A stretch of DNA of 64,000 nucleotides from Flavobacteriales bacterium (GCA_016716605.1 JADJWA010000001.1:1364001-1428000), one strand, 5' to 3'; shown: positions 17,650 through 26,989, counted from the stretch's first letter. The notes: generated by a model from the letters alone, not told the origin. A program made the numbers and translations.

Positions 17650-19002
17650 ATGAACATCCTCAAAGAAGACACCGGCACGCTCACCGCGACCCTGAAGGTG
17701 AAGCTCAGCCCAGACGATTACGCACCCGGTGTGGAGAAAGCGCTGAAGGAGCAACGCAAGCAGGCCGTGCTGCCCGGATTCCGTCCGGGTCAGGTGCCCA
17801 TGAGCCTGATCAAGAAGCGCGTGGGCAAGGCGCTGCTGGTGAATGAAGTGGAGCGCTTGATCGACGAGAATCTGAGGAACTACATCCAGATCAACGGATT
17901 GCGCGTGCTGGGGCAGCCGCTTCCGAAGAATGAGGGCGACGTGGGCAACGACTGGGACAATCCTACGGAGTTCGAGTTCGCATACGAGATGGGCCTGGCT
18001 CCCAGCTTCGAGTTGGAGCTTGATAAGGTGAAGGTGGAGATGCCGGTGGTGGATGTGAATGAGGAGCTCGTGAGCAAAGAGGTCGATGACATGAAACGCC
18101 GCTTCGGCAAATTGGAGAGCGCCGATGTGAGCAGCGAGAAGGACATGCTGCTAGGCGACATGATCGAGCTGAATGCCGATGGCACGATCAAGGAAGGCGG
18201 CATCATGCACCGCGCCACCATCAGCCTTGAATTCCTGGAAGATGCCGCTACGAAAGCCGCGCTCGCCGGCAAAGCCGTGGGCGATGAAGTGGTGGTGGAC
18301 CCCCACAAGGTGAGCCGTGACCACGATGACCTAGCCCGCATGCTGGGCGTTGATCACGAGCGGGTTCATCATTTAGAGGGCAACTTCAACTTCCGGATCG
18401 CCGAGATCAAGCGAATGCTTCCCGCCGAGCTGAACCAGGAGCTCTTCGACCGGGTGTATGGGGAAGGCGCCGTGACCGATGAGGCCGGTTTCCGGGCCAA
18501 AGTGAAGGAGGGCATGGAGGCCATGTTCCAGCGCGACAGCGAGCGCATCTATCGCCGACTCGTGCTGAAGGCCTTGCACGAGCAGGCCCGGATCGAGTTG
18601 CCCGATGGATTCCTCAAGCGCTGGATCCAGGAGACGAGCGAGCAGCCCACCACCGCTGAAAAGGTGGAAGAGGGCTATCCCGGCTATGCGGAGGGCCTCA
18701 AGCGGAAACTGGTCGAGGACCGCGTGGTGGAGAAGTACGGCCTGGAGGCCAAGGGCGAGGAGATGGACGCCTTCGCCAAGCGCTACATCGCCGATCAGTT
18801 CATGCAATACGGCATGCCAGCGCCAGAAGACGAGCGCCTGCAGCAGTTAGCCGCGCGCATGCTCGGCGACCGGGAGCAGCTCCAGCGCATGCGCGACAGC
18901 ATCGTGCAGCAGAAGATGACCGTTCATTTCCGCACTCTGATGGAACCGAAGGAGCGTCGGGTCAGCCTCGATGAGTTCATAAACTTGGCCCAAACCGCCT
19001 GA
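17650..19002 (+). CDS. tig: trigger factor, ribosome-associated chaperone
   Basis: A 450-residue trigger factor. The N-terminal ribosome-binding domain includes the signature-like VLPGFRPGQVPMSLIKKRVG (about residues 37-56). The middle part corresponds to a diverged PPIase/FKBP region (about 170-250) and the C-terminal helical arms form the substrate cradle. It binds nascent chains at the ribosome exit. The ATG at 17650 gives the standard MNILKEDTGTLTATLKV start; an upstream in-frame start at 17530 runs through the tRNA and is rejected. The order tig-clpP-clpX is conserved across many bacteria. Confidence 0.96.
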   Translation: MNILKEDTGTLTATLKVKLSPDDYAPGVEKALKEQRKQAVLPGFRPGQVPMSLIKKRVGKALLVNEVERLIDENLRNYIQINGLRVLGQPLPKNEGDVGNDWDNPTEFEFAYEMGLAPSFELELDKVKVEMPVVDVNEELVSKEVDDMKRRFGKLESADVSSEKDMLLGDMIELNADGTIKEGGIMHRATISLEFLEDAATKAALAGKAVGDEVVVDPHKVSRDHDDLARMLGVDHERVHHLEGNFNFRIAEIKRMLPAELNQELFDRVYGEGAVTDEAGFRAKVKEGMEAMFQRDSERIYRRLVLKALHEQARIELPDGFLKRWIQETSEQPTTAEKVEEGYPGYAEGLKRKLVEDRVVEKYGLEAKGEEMDAFAKRYIADQFMQYGMPAPEDERLQQLAARMLGDREQLQRMRDSIVQQKMTVHFRTLMEPKERRVSLDEFINLAQTA

Positions 19003-19044
19003 GGCAGCCCGCGCAACGCGCTTCCTTCGCCACAAACCCGAACG

Positions 19045-19722
19045 ATGTACCCTAAAGACGAATTCCTCAAGTATGCCGTAAAGCACCGCGGCATCTCCAG
19101 CAACACGCTGCACAGCTACACCTCCTCGGCTATCACCAGTTCGATGACACCATACATCATCGAGGAGCGCCAGCTCAATGTGGCGCAGATGGATGTGTTC
19201 AGCCGGTTGATGATGGACCGTATCATCTTCCTCGGCACCGGCATCAACGACCAGGTAGCCAATATCATCCAGGCGCAGCTCCTCTTCATGGAGAGCGTCG
19301 ATTCCAAGAAGGATATCCAGATCTACCTGAACAGCCCCGGCGGAGGGGTGTATGCCGGCTTGGGCATCTACGACACCATGCAGTACATCAATCCCGACGT
19401 GGCCACCATCTGTACGGGCATGGCCGCCAGCATGGGCGCCGTGCTGCTCTGCGCCGGGACAAAGGGCAAGCGCAGTGCCCTGAAGCACGCCCGGGTGATG
19501 ATCCACCAGCCCATGGGCGGCGCCGAAGGTCAGGCCACCGACATGGAGATCACCGTGAACGAGATCAAGAAGCTCAAGAAGGAGCTCTATGACATCATCA
19601 GCAGCCACAGCGGCCAGCCCTTCGACAAGGTGGAGAAGGACGGCGATCGCGATTACTGGATGAAGGCCGAGGAGGCCAAGGCCTATGGCATGATCGACGA
19701 ATTGCTGGTGCGCGCCAAATAG
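19045..19722 (+). CDS. clpP: ATP-dependent Clp protease proteolytic subunit
   Basis: A 225-residue serine peptidase subunit of the ClpXP complex. The catalytic Ser129 lies in TGMAASMGAVLLC and His154 in ARVMIHQPMGG; the handle region and NSPGGGVYAGLGIYD are typical. The N-terminus is about 25 residues longer than E. coli ClpP, which may be a propeptide or Bacteroidota extension. It lies 42 nt after tig and upstream of clpX, so folding and turnover genes are grouped. No clear -7 box precedes it, consistent with read-through from tig. Confidence 0.96.
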   Translation: MYPKDEFLKYAVKHRGISSNTLHSYTSSAITSSMTPYIIEERQLNVAQMDVFSRLMMDRIIFLGTGINDQVANIIQAQLLFMESVDSKKDIQIYLNSPGGGVYAGLGIYDTMQYINPDVATICTGMAASMGAVLLCAGTKGKRSALKHARVMIHQPMGGAEGQATDMEITVNEIKKLKKELYDIISSHSGQPFDKVEKDGDRDYWMKAEEAKAYGMIDELLVRAK

Positions 19723-19798
19723 GGCCACAGGATATCAAGCGCCACGGCCGGGTGCGCTTGGCGCCCCTGCACAAGCGCCCCGATCGACCGATGACCAC

Positions 19799-19822
19799 GG
19801 CCCCGCCACTTCCGGCGGGGCC
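19799..19822 (+). terminator. hairpin between clpP and clpX
   Basis: GGCCCCGCC (19799-19807) pairs perfectly with GGCGGGGCC (19814-19822) around a 6-nt loop. No T-run follows, so this may be an attenuating or mRNA-stabilising structure rather than a full terminator. A -7 box for clpX starts 6 nt downstream. Confidence 0.5.
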
Positions 19823-19828
19823 GCGGTG

Positions 19829-19836
19829 TATCTTGG
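19829..19836 (+). promoter_or_regulatory. -7 promoter box of clpX
   Basis: TATCTTGG, 40 nt before the clpX ATG and directly after a hairpin, suggesting clpX has its own promoter in addition to any read-through. Confidence 0.4.
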
Positions 19837-19876
19837 CGGGCCGTTCGCCGCGTAGAAGGCCCTTCGACCCCCTCCC

Positions 19877-21115
19877 ATGGACAAGAAAGAAATCAAGTGC
19901 TCCTTCTGCGGGCGCGACAAGCAGGACACGAACGTGCTCATCGCCGGCATCACCGGGCACATCTGCGATGGCTGCATCACCCAGGCGCAGAACATCATCC
20001 AGGAGGAGCTCAGCCAGCGCAGCCGCTCAGAGATGGAGGGCAGCCTCATCCTGCAGCGGCCATCGGACATCCGGCGCTTCCTCGACGAGTACGTGATCGG
20101 GCAGGACGATGCCAAGAAGGTGCTCAGCGTGGCCGTGTATAACCATTACAAGCGCCTGCTCCAGAAACCGAATACCAGCGTCGATGACGTGGAGATCGAG
20201 AAGAGCAACATCATCCTGGTGGGTGAGACAGGCAGCGGCAAGACCCTCCTGGCCAAGACCATCGCGCGCATGCTCAATGTGCCCTTCGCCATCGCTGACG
20301 CCACCGTGCTCACCGAGGCAGGATACGTGGGCGAGGATGTGGAGAGCATCCTCAGCCGCCTGCTCCAGGCCGCCGACTACGACGTGAGCAAGGCCGAGCG
20401 CGGCATCGTCTTCATCGATGAGATCGACAAGATCAGCCGCAAGAGCGACACACCCAGCATCACCCGTGACGTGAGCGGAGAAGGCGTGCAGCAGGCGCTG
20501 CTCAAGCTCCTCGAGGGCAGCACGGTGAGCGTGCCCCCCCAGGGTGGCCGCAAGCATCCGGAGCAGAAGCTCGTGCAAGTGGATACCCGCAACATCCTGT
20601 TCATCTGCGGCGGCGCCTTCGACGGCATCGAGAAGATCATCGCCCGCCGTGTGAAGAGCAGTGCTGTCGGATACAGCGCCAGCCGCGATGGCCGCATCAG
20701 CGACGAGAACCTGCTGCAGTACGTGAGCCCAGCCGACCTGCGCAGCTACGGCCTCATCCCCGAGCTCATCGGCCGCTTCCCCGTGCTCACCTATTTGGAC
20801 CCGCTCGACCGCGAGGCCCTGCGACGCATCCTCACCGAGCCCAAGAATGCCCTCATCAAGCAGTACGTGAAGCTCTTCGACATGGACCGTGTGAAGCTCA
20901 CCTTCGACAAGAAGGTGCTCGACTTCATCGTGGACCGCGCCTTCGACTACAAGCTCGGCGCCCGCGGCCTTCGCAGCATCTGCGAAGCCATCATGACCGA
21001 CGCGATGTACGAGATGCCCGGATCGCCGGACAGGCCCGCCGAATTGCGCGTGACGCTCAGCTATGCGCGCGAAAAATTCGACCGCTCGCGCCTGAGCAAC
21101 CTGAAGGTAGCCTAA
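19877..21115 (+). CDS. clpX: ATP-dependent Clp protease ATP-binding subunit ClpX
   Basis: A 412-residue AAA+ unfoldase that feeds substrates to ClpP. The N-terminal zinc-binding domain has Cys8, Cys11, Cys30 and Cys33 (KCSFCG and HICDGC). Walker A is GETGSGKT at residues 117-124, Walker B is IVFIDEID, and the ClpP-docking IGF-type loop appears as LIGRFPV with neighbouring residues. Length is normal. It is the third gene of the tig-clpP-clpX cluster, separated from clpP by a hairpin and a likely promoter of its own. Confidence 0.97.
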   Translation: MDKKEIKCSFCGRDKQDTNVLIAGITGHICDGCITQAQNIIQEELSQRSRSEMEGSLILQRPSDIRRFLDEYVIGQDDAKKVLSVAVYNHYKRLLQKPNTSVDDVEIEKSNIILVGETGSGKTLLAKTIARMLNVPFAIADATVLTEAGYVGEDVESILSRLLQAADYDVSKAERGIVFIDEIDKISRKSDTPSITRDVSGEGVQQALLKLLEGSTVSVPPQGGRKHPEQKLVQVDTRNILFICGGAFDGIEKIIARRVKSSAVGYSASRDGRISDENLLQYVSPADLRSYGLIPELIGRFPVLTYLDPLDREALRRILTEPKNALIKQYVKLFDMDRVKLTFDKKVLDFIVDRAFDYKLGARGLRSICEAIMTDAMYEMPGSPDRPAELRVTLSYAREKFDRSRLSNLKVA

Positions 21116-21132
21116 GGACCGCCTCCCGCGGC

Positions 21133-21140
21133 TACCTTCG
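21133..21140 (+). promoter_or_regulatory. -7 promoter box of the first DUF2911 gene
   Basis: TACCTTCG, 40 nt before the ATG at 21181. Confidence 0.45.
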
Positions 21141-21180
21141 CGGTCCCCGCGCGGCGACCTACCGTCGGCGGGAGAACCGT

Positions 21181-22056
21181 ATGAAGCATCTCATCACCGC
21201 AGCGCTACTGGCAGCGCCCCTGATCGCCAGCGCCCAGAAACTCCCGCAGCCCAGTCCCCTCTGCAAGATTGAACAGGTCGTCGGGCTCACGACCATCAAG
21301 ATCGAGTACAGCAGGCCCAGCGTGAAGGACCGCACCATCTTCGGCGACATCGTGCCCTTCGGCGAGGTCTGGCGCACCGGTGCGAACAAATGCACCACCA
21401 TCGAGTTCGATACGCCGGTCGTCATGGCCGGCCAATCCGTAAAGGCGGGTAAGTATTCCCTGTTCACCATTCCCGGCCCGGAGATGTGGGTGCTCATTCT
21501 CAACCGCAACACGGAGCTCTGGGGCGCCGATGAGCGCAAGCCTGAAGAGGATGTGCTCATGGCGAAATTGCAACCGAAGAAGACCGCTGACCTGGTGGAG
21601 ACGCTCACCTTCGACTTCACCATGGGCCGGCGTGACGATGCCATCCTGAATCTCACCTGGGAGGCTTCTTGGCTGCCGATCCCGATCGTTGCCGATTGCA
21701 CTGATCAGGCCCTGAAGAACATCGAAGAGGCGCTCTCGAAGCCCGATGCGAAGTACAACGCCTACAGCAGCAGCGCCCGCTTCTGCATCGACCGCCAAGT
21801 ACGCCTGAGCGAGGCGCTGGCGTGGGCCGAGAAGAGCGTGAGCATGGAGAAGAAGTATTGGAACACCTACACGCTGGGCCTTGCCCGCGCCGCAAATGGC
21901 AAGTACAAGGAGGCGATTGAGGCAGCCAACATGAGCATGGAGCTGGCGCAGGCCGAGAAGGACGCGAACTACGTGAAGATGAACCGCGAGCGGATCGAGG
22001 AGTGGACGAAGGCGATGGCCGCACCCCAGAAAACAGGGGATAAGCCGAAGAAATAG
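21181..22056 (+). CDS. exported DUF2911 protein with TPR-like C-terminus (copy 1)
   Basis: A 291-residue protein with signal peptide (about 1-19, ending SAQ) and a DUF2911 domain (about 25-165) recognised by IEYSRPSVKDRTIFGDIVPF followed by GEVWRTGANKCTTIEF. The C-terminal part (about 190-275) is helical and TPR-like (ALAWAEKSVSMEKKYWNTYTLG). The family is widespread in Bacteroidota and its function is unknown. A second copy lies in the opposite orientation at 27083-28165, and the two bracket the symporter, four-helix-bundle and PIG-L genes. Confidence 0.88.
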   Translation: MKHLITAALLAAPLIASAQKLPQPSPLCKIEQVVGLTTIKIEYSRPSVKDRTIFGDIVPFGEVWRTGANKCTTIEFDTPVVMAGQSVKAGKYSLFTIPGPEMWVLILNRNTELWGADERKPEEDVLMAKLQPKKTADLVETLTFDFTMGRRDDAILNLTWEASWLPIPIVADCTDQALKNIEEALSKPDAKYNAYSSSARFCIDRQVRLSEALAWAEKSVSMEKKYWNTYTLGLARAANGKYKEAIEAANMSMELAQAEKDANYVKMNRERIEEWTKAMAAPQKTGDKPKK

Positions 22057-22081
22057 CGCTCAGTCCAAAGCGAGATCGGAG

Positions 22082-22097
22082 GCCCCCGCGAGGGGGC
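22082..22097. terminator. bidirectional hairpin between convergent genes
   Basis: GCCCCC-GCGA-GGGGGC, a 6-bp G/C stem followed by TTCTGCATTT, placed between the stop codons of the DUF2911 gene and the convergent symporter gene. It could end both transcripts. Confidence 0.65.
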
Positions 22098-22106
22098 TTC
22101 TGCATT

Positions 22107-23909
22107 TCATCGTTTCCGCTGCAAGTATTGGATGGGCACCGCCAAAGCCACGAGCGCCGCTGGTGCCAACAGATTGTACCACAAGAAGGCAAGCTCAAGG
22201 GGGTCGCGCATCGTGCCATCGGGCATGGCCGTGGCGAAGGCATCCAGCTTATCCAGCGCGAAGTGCAGCAGCGTGAGCGCCTGCGTGATCACGGCCGCAA
22301 TGAACACGGCTGTGCCGTCCACCCGTTTCATGAAGAAAGCCACCAGGAAGACGCCGAGGATGGTGCCATAGAACAGCGAGCCGATGATGTTCACCGCTTG
22401 GATCAGGTTCTCGAAGAGCGGGAAGAGCGCCGCAAAGGCCAGGGCCAGCAGGCCGAAGGCCACCGTGGCCCATTTCGTGGCCCGCACCTGCTCGCCGTCC
22501 GTGCGCTCCTTCTTCACCACATCCACCACGCTTGTGGTGGCCAGCGCGCTCAGCTCTGCGCTGGTGCTGCTCATGCCCGCGCTGAAGATCATGGCCAGCA
22601 GCAGCCCGATGATCCCGATGGGCATGTGGTCCATGATGAAGGTGATGAAGATGTAGTCCTTGTCGTTGGTGTCGCGGTCGGGGAAGGCCTCGGCGATCTC
22701 CGTGGAATATGCCTTCCGGATCTTGGAATCCTCTTCAAGCAGACGCGATAGTTCTGACGCATCACCAGGAGCAGTTGTGCCTCTTTCAGCGCTCAGCCAT
22801 TTGTTTACTTCCTGCTCGATCTTGTTCCGGTTCATCATGTGGGCGCTATCCAACGACTCCCACATGCTCCAGCTCTTTCCAGAGTAAACTGGTATCATCT
22901 CACCTACACCAACCTCTTCAAGATCGATCGGTTCTGCCACCCAGCCCTCTGATGGTGGTTGTGCGGTCTTCAGGGCTTCTATATTGGCACTGTTCCAATG
23001 AATGGGAGCAGGGTTTAAGAGGTAGAACACGAACACCAGCACCCCCGTGAGCAGGATGAAGAACTGCATGGGGATCTTCAGGGTCGCGTTCATCCAGAGC
23101 CCGCGCTTGGCCTGTTCGGCGCTTTGCCCGCTGAGGTAGCGCTGCACCTGGCTCTGGTCGGTGCCGAAATAGGCCAGCTGGAGGAAGAAGCCGCCAATGA
23201 GGCCGCTCCACAGCGTGTACTTATTGCCCGGGTCGAAGCTGGTGTCGATTGCATCGAGCTTGCCCAGCGCGTTGGCGAGCTGCAGGCTCTCCCCGAATCC
23301 AATGTGCTCACGCAGGTACCACACCAGCAGGCCGAAGGCCATGAACAACCCGCCGAAGACCACGGCCATCTGCTGCTTGTGCGTAACACCTACGGCCTTG
23401 GCACCGCCTGATGTGGTGTACACGATCACCAGCGCTCCGATGAAGATGCAGGTCCACGAGAGCGGCCAATGAAGCACCTTGCTGAGGATGATGCTCGGCG
23501 CATAGATGGTGAAGCCGGCGGCCAGGCTGCGCTGGACGAGGAAAAGCCCCGCCGTGAGCAGCCGCGTGCGCGCATCGAATCGTTTGCCGATGAATTCGTA
23601 TGCCGTGTAAACGTTCCACTTGTAGTAGAGCGGGATGAAAACACGGTTGATCACCAATATCGCCAGCGGAAGCCCGAAGTAGAACTGCACGAATCCAAGC
23701 CCATCGAGGTAGCCTTGTCCGGGTGTGCTGAGGAAGGTGATCGCGCTGGCCTGCGTGGCCATCACGCTGAGCCCCACCGCCCACCAGCGTTCATTGCCGC
23801 CGCCGCGCAGGTAGTCCGCGCTGGTATTGCCGCTGCGCGTCTTCCACACGCCATAGCCCACGATGAAGCCAAGGGTGCCGAGGAGGATGAGCCAGTCGAG
23901 CCAGTGCAC
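22107..23909 (-). CDS. sodium:solute symporter family transporter
   Basis: A 600-residue SSS-family transporter with about 13 hydrophobic segments. The N-terminal core contains the typical LRGGGNERWWAVGLSVMATQ and FLSTPGQGYLDG (Na+-site helix region), later YFGTDQSQVQRYLSGQS and MIFSAGMSSTSAELSALATT. The substrate is not predictable; relatives move sugars, myo-inositol, sialic acid or amino acids. A hydrophilic insertion around residues 300-403 coincides with a lower-G+C patch in the DNA (about 22700-23020). The start codon is GTG at 23909. Upstream lies one arm of the inverted repeat that flanks the four-helix-bundle gene. Confidence 0.92.
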   Translation of the reverse strand: MHWLDWLILLGTLGFIVGYGVWKTRSGNTSADYLRGGGNERWWAVGLSVMATQASAITFLSTPGQGYLDGLGFVQFYFGLPLAILVINRVFIPLYYKWNVYTAYEFIGKRFDARTRLLTAGLFLVQRSLAAGFTIYAPSIILSKVLHWPLSWTCIFIGALVIVYTTSGGAKAVGVTHKQQMAVVFGGLFMAFGLLVWYLREHIGFGESLQLANALGKLDAIDTSFDPGNKYTLWSGLIGGFFLQLAYFGTDQSQVQRYLSGQSAEQAKRGLWMNATLKIPMQFFILLTGVLVFVFYLLNPAPIHWNSANIEALKTAQPPSEGWVAEPIDLEEVGVGEMIPVYSGKSWSMWESLDSAHMMNRNKIEQEVNKWLSAERGTTAPGDASELSRLLEEDSKIRKAYSTEIAEAFPDRDTNDKDYIFITFIMDHMPIGIIGLLLAMIFSAGMSSTSAELSALATTSVVDVVKKERTDGEQVRATKWATVAFGLLALAFAALFPLFENLIQAVNIIGSLFYGTILGVFLVAFFMKRVDGTAVFIAAVITQALTLLHFALDKLDAFATAMPDGTMRDPLELAFLWYNLLAPAALVALAVPIQYLQRKR

Positions 23910-23931
23910 AGCGGGGTGGGTGTGAGGAATG

Positions 23932-23957
23932 AAAAATGTAGAAAGTAAAATGTAGAA
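23932..23957. repeat. left arm of inverted repeat flanking the four-helix-bundle gene
   Basis: An A-rich stretch built from the heptamer-like unit AATGTAGAAAGT. Bases 23935-23957 recur as an exact reverse complement around 24376-24398. The pair encloses a gene of about 0.4 kb. Confidence 0.75.
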
Positions 23958-23987
23958 GTGCGAATCGCTCGATCTACGAGGTCTGCG

Positions 23988-24359
23988 TCACTTCCTTGGG
24001 TTGTTGCGTTCGGCGGTCTTGACGCTGGCGGTGAAGATGGCGACCAGTTCGCCGCACTCCTGGATCAGCCATGCGTGCTCCTGGTTCTTGGCATCCATCA
24101 TGCCGCTGAGGACCTGTACGCGGAGGTTGTTCTTTGACTCCCGCAGTTCCTTCAACGCACCGCTCATCTTGTGGATGAAGTCCTTGGATGATTCCGCGCC
24201 TTGTACTTCGCCAAAATGCAACGCTGGTGCTGTTCCGCTCCGGAGCAGTTGACCTGCGAGGTGATTGCCCGCCTTAATGTTCGGCATGTTGTCGGTGTGC
24301 TTCACCACCGCCGCCGCGAACACACAGCATCGTTCCTCCAGATCGTTCTTCCGTTCCAT
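23988..24359 (-). CDS. four-helix-bundle protein (S23/23S rRNA intervening-sequence family)
   Basis: A 123-residue, all-helical protein of the TIGR02436-type family first seen in 23S rRNA intervening sequences and related in fold to Avd of diversity-generating retroelements. Visible signature: NIKAGNHLAGQLLRSGTAPALHFGEVQGA, then DFIHKMSGALKELRES. Members are common as solitary copies between Bacteroidota genes and their function is unknown. This copy is bounded by an exact inverted repeat of about 23 bp (23935-23957 and 24376-24398), so gene plus arms look like a discrete cassette. No reverse transcriptase or template repeat is adjacent. Confidence 0.88.
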   Translation of the reverse strand: MERKNDLEERCCVFAAAVVKHTDNMPNIKAGNHLAGQLLRSGTAPALHFGEVQGAESSKDFIHKMSGALKELRESKNNLRVQVLSGMMDAKNQEHAWLIQECGELVAIFTASVKTAERNNPRK

Positions 24360-24374
24360 CGCCCAGCAATTTGA

Positions 24375-24425
24375 GTTTCTACATTTTACTTTCTACATTT
24401 TACATTCTTCATTCTTTCCTCTTCC
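24375..24425. repeat. right arm and extended T-rich repeat flanking the four-helix-bundle gene
   Basis: TTCTACATTTTACTTTCTAC and following bases are the reverse complement of the left arm, extended by further CATTTTACATTC/CATTCTTTC-like units up to the 3' end of the PIG-L gene. Confidence 0.75.
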
Positions 24426-24430
24426 CTCCT

Positions 24431-26989
24431 TCACTTCCCTCCCCTCGGGCTGATCAGATTCGCAAAAAGCCGATACGCGCCCGGAACACCCGCCGGCAAC
24501 TGCCGGAAGAAGCTGATCCCCGTATACACGAATCGTCCTTTGCCATGATCGGCCACGATCAGCGCGCCGTTCAGCGGCTCTTCGCCGGGATCGTTCCACG
24601 CGATCAGCGGCGTGTAGTTCGTGCCGAAGTCGCTGGCGAAGTAGAGGCCGCGTTCCTGCACCCAGCCTTCAAAGTCGGCGGCGGAAATCTTGTTCGGTGT
24701 GTTCAGCAGTGGGTCCTTGGGGTCAAGGAAAGTGGGCGGCGCTTCCTCCACGGTGACACGACCGCGACCAATGGTGAATGGATGCGGACCCAACGTGGCG
24801 GGGTCGATCTGGAAATCGCTTGCGCCGGAGAAGAAGCGCGGCGTGGTGTTGTACTGCACCACCAAGGTGCCACCTTGCTCCACGTACTGCAGCAGCAGCG
24901 GGTGCAGCTCCTTCATGCCCTTGTTGCTGTTGTAGGCACGGATGCCGACCACGATGGCGTCGTACTTCAATAGTTCTTCCAACTTAGCTGAAGCGGGCTC
25001 GATGAATTCCACGACCACGCCCAGTTGCTCCATGGCCTGCGGCACATCATCACCGGCGCCCTTCACGTAGCCCACACGTTTGGCGGTGGTCTTCACATCA
25101 AGCGGCACCAGCCTCACCTCGGCGGGTGTGTAGTACACCTGCGGCATGATGTGCGGGTAGTCGATCTCGTGCAGTGTGCGGTCCGCCTTGCCTTTCGGAC
25201 CACTGAACTCGAACTTGACCGGACCGCCCTTCGCATTCTCTGAGGGGGTCACTTGATAGGTGAAGCTCTGCCGCTCATTGCGCTTGGCGATGTTCACCAG
25301 CTTCAGATCCTTGGTGGTGCCCCAGCCATCGGGCAGCGTGACGTTCAGCTGACCAGTGAGGCTGTCGGTGAGCGCCTCCACTTCCACGGTGATGGATTGC
25401 GTGCCTCCAGTAGCAATGAGCACATCGGTCTTCGGGATCACCGAGGCCACGGGCGTGATGTACACCGGGCGGATGCGCTCGCCGGCGACGCGGTCGACCC
25501 ATTTGTGTTCCAAACGACCGAAGTGATACCAGTCCATTCCCGATTCCATTTTGGTAGGAACGAACATCACTCGCTGGTAATCGTTGGTCACGGCTAACCC
25601 AATTTCCCTTGAACTGATTTGATGGATGTTGGAATGTGGTCTTCTGAGCCAATGAGGTTCTGTCGTTCTGTAATATGGCTGCCGTGCAGTTGGTTCGAGA
25701 ACTAGAGATGCGCTGTATGAAGGTGCAATTAAATTCATGGGTATACTATCCGTCGGGTGCTTAATCGTCGCGGCAGCATGTAGTTCCTTCCCGGTGCGTG
25801 AGAAAGCTTTCGCCAGTACAGTGATGGAGTCACTTTCACTGAAGTACGGCCGATCACATAGAGCTTCATAAACAGCTCCAAGGCTTGCCGCTCTGATGAG
25901 GGCAACTTCCTTCTCACGTTTCATCGACCAGATGTCTTGTAGATAAGTAGCTGTGTCGTCTCGCATAAGCAGTTCATCCATAGAGATTCCAAGCCTTGTC
26001 AACGCCTCAACACTCATGGCCGGATCACGAACATCATATGCCTTTATTATCTCATCGATGGATCGCGCAATAGATGCCCCTCCCTTCACCCGCCCCCATG
26101 TCATATCGATCCCCTCAAAAATGTCCTCCGTCTTCGGCCGGTCGCCTTTGATCAGCTTGAGGTATTCCAGCGATTCCCCCCGCGTTTCCGCCGCGCCAAA
26201 GCCCTGGCTCTTGTGCATGCTGCGGCTGCGCCCTGCGATCTCCGTGTAGCTCAGGCCCAGCAGCGGGTCATAGCCACCCACGTCCACGCTGAACCAATCG
26301 GGGTCGTTCTTCGCGATGTCGGCCAGGTCCTTCTTCCACCAGGTGCTGCCGTTGAAGAAGAGGCGGCGCGGCTGCCACACCTCCAGTCCTTGTTCCAACT
26401 GCTCCGGAAAGGCCTTGGGGTCACCGGCAAGGTCGAAGGCTTCCTCGGCGAGGATGGCGCTGGCCTCGTGGTGGCCGTGGCCCGCGCTGCGGTCGGGCGC
26501 GAAGCGGGTGATGATCACATCGGGCCGGAAGGTGCGGATCACACGCACCACATCGCTCAGCACTTCCTGCTTGCCCCACTTCTCGAAGCTCTCGGCGGCG
26601 TTCTTGGAAAAGCCGAAGTCCACCGCGCGGGTGAAGAACTGCTCGCCGCCATCGATGCGCCGCGCCTCCAGCAGCTCCTGCGTGCGGATGATGCCCAGCG
26701 CATCGCCCAGCTCGGGACCGATGAGGTTCTGTCCGCCATCGCCGCGGGTGAGGCTGAGGTTGCCGGTGCGCACCTTCTTGCCGTTGGCCAGCCAGGCGAT
26801 CAGCTTGGTGTTCTCGTCATCGGGATGAGCCACGATGTAGAGCACGCTGCCCAGCACGTTGAGCTTCTGCATGCGGTGCAGGATTTCGGCGGCGTGGGGC
26901 TGCGCGGGTGGGCGTTGGGCGAAGAAGATGGTCGAAAGACCGAGGAACGCACTGAGGGTAAGCCCTATGCGGAAGAAGCGAAAGTGCAT
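24431..26989 (-). CDS. PIG-L family deacetylase with long C-terminal extension
   Basis: An 852-residue exported enzyme: signal segment (about 1-24, ending FFAQ), then a PIG-L/LmbE zinc deacetylase domain (about 45-290) with the metal motif AHPDDE at residues 54-59 and a later HGHHEAS. PIG-L enzymes remove acetyl groups from N-acetylglucosamine-type substrates. The remaining 550 residues hold a GATase/ThuA-like C-terminal part (about 690-850, with GIRAYNSNKGMKEL). The middle (about residues 296-466; DNA 25590-26100) has visibly lower G+C than both flanks. ATG 26989 gives the signal peptide and sits 4 nt after a -7 box; an upstream ATG at 27052 is rejected. Confidence 0.88.
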   Translation of the reverse strand: MHFRFFRIGLTLSAFLGLSTIFFAQRPPAQPHAAEILHRMQKLNVLGSVLYIVAHPDDENTKLIAWLANGKKVRTGNLSLTRGDGGQNLIGPELGDALGIIRTQELLEARRIDGGEQFFTRAVDFGFSKNAAESFEKWGKQEVLSDVVRVIRTFRPDVIITRFAPDRSAGHGHHEASAILAEEAFDLAGDPKAFPEQLEQGLEVWQPRRLFFNGSTWWKKDLADIAKNDPDWFSVDVGGYDPLLGLSYTEIAGRSRSMHKSQGFGAAETRGESLEYLKLIKGDRPKTEDIFEGIDMTWGRVKGGASIARSIDEIIKAYDVRDPAMSVEALTRLGISMDELLMRDDTATYLQDIWSMKREKEVALIRAASLGAVYEALCDRPYFSESDSITVLAKAFSRTGKELHAAATIKHPTDSIPMNLIAPSYSASLVLEPTARQPYYRTTEPHWLRRPHSNIHQISSREIGLAVTNDYQRVMFVPTKMESGMDWYHFGRLEHKWVDRVAGERIRPVYITPVASVIPKTDVLIATGGTQSITVEVEALTDSLTGQLNVTLPDGWGTTKDLKLVNIAKRNERQSFTYQVTPSENAKGGPVKFEFSGPKGKADRTLHEIDYPHIMPQVYYTPAEVRLVPLDVKTTAKRVGYVKGAGDDVPQAMEQLGVVVEFIEPASAKLEELLKYDAIVVGIRAYNSNKGMKELHPLLLQYVEQGGTLVVQYNTTPRFFSGASDFQIDPATLGPHPFTIGRGRVTVEEAPPTFLDPKDPLLNTPNKISAADFEGWVQERGLYFASDFGTNYTPLIAWNDPGEEPLNGALIVADHGKGRFVYTGISFFRQLPAGVPGAYRLFANLISPRGGK

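Noticed and set aside
19045..19060. Separate promoter for clpP
   Set aside because: CTTCCTTCGCC upstream lacks the TA of the local box; read-through from tig is simpler.
23988..24359. Avd component of a diversity-generating retroelement
   Set aside because: The four-helix-bundle fold is related to Avd, but there is no reverse transcriptase gene and no template/variable repeat pair nearby.
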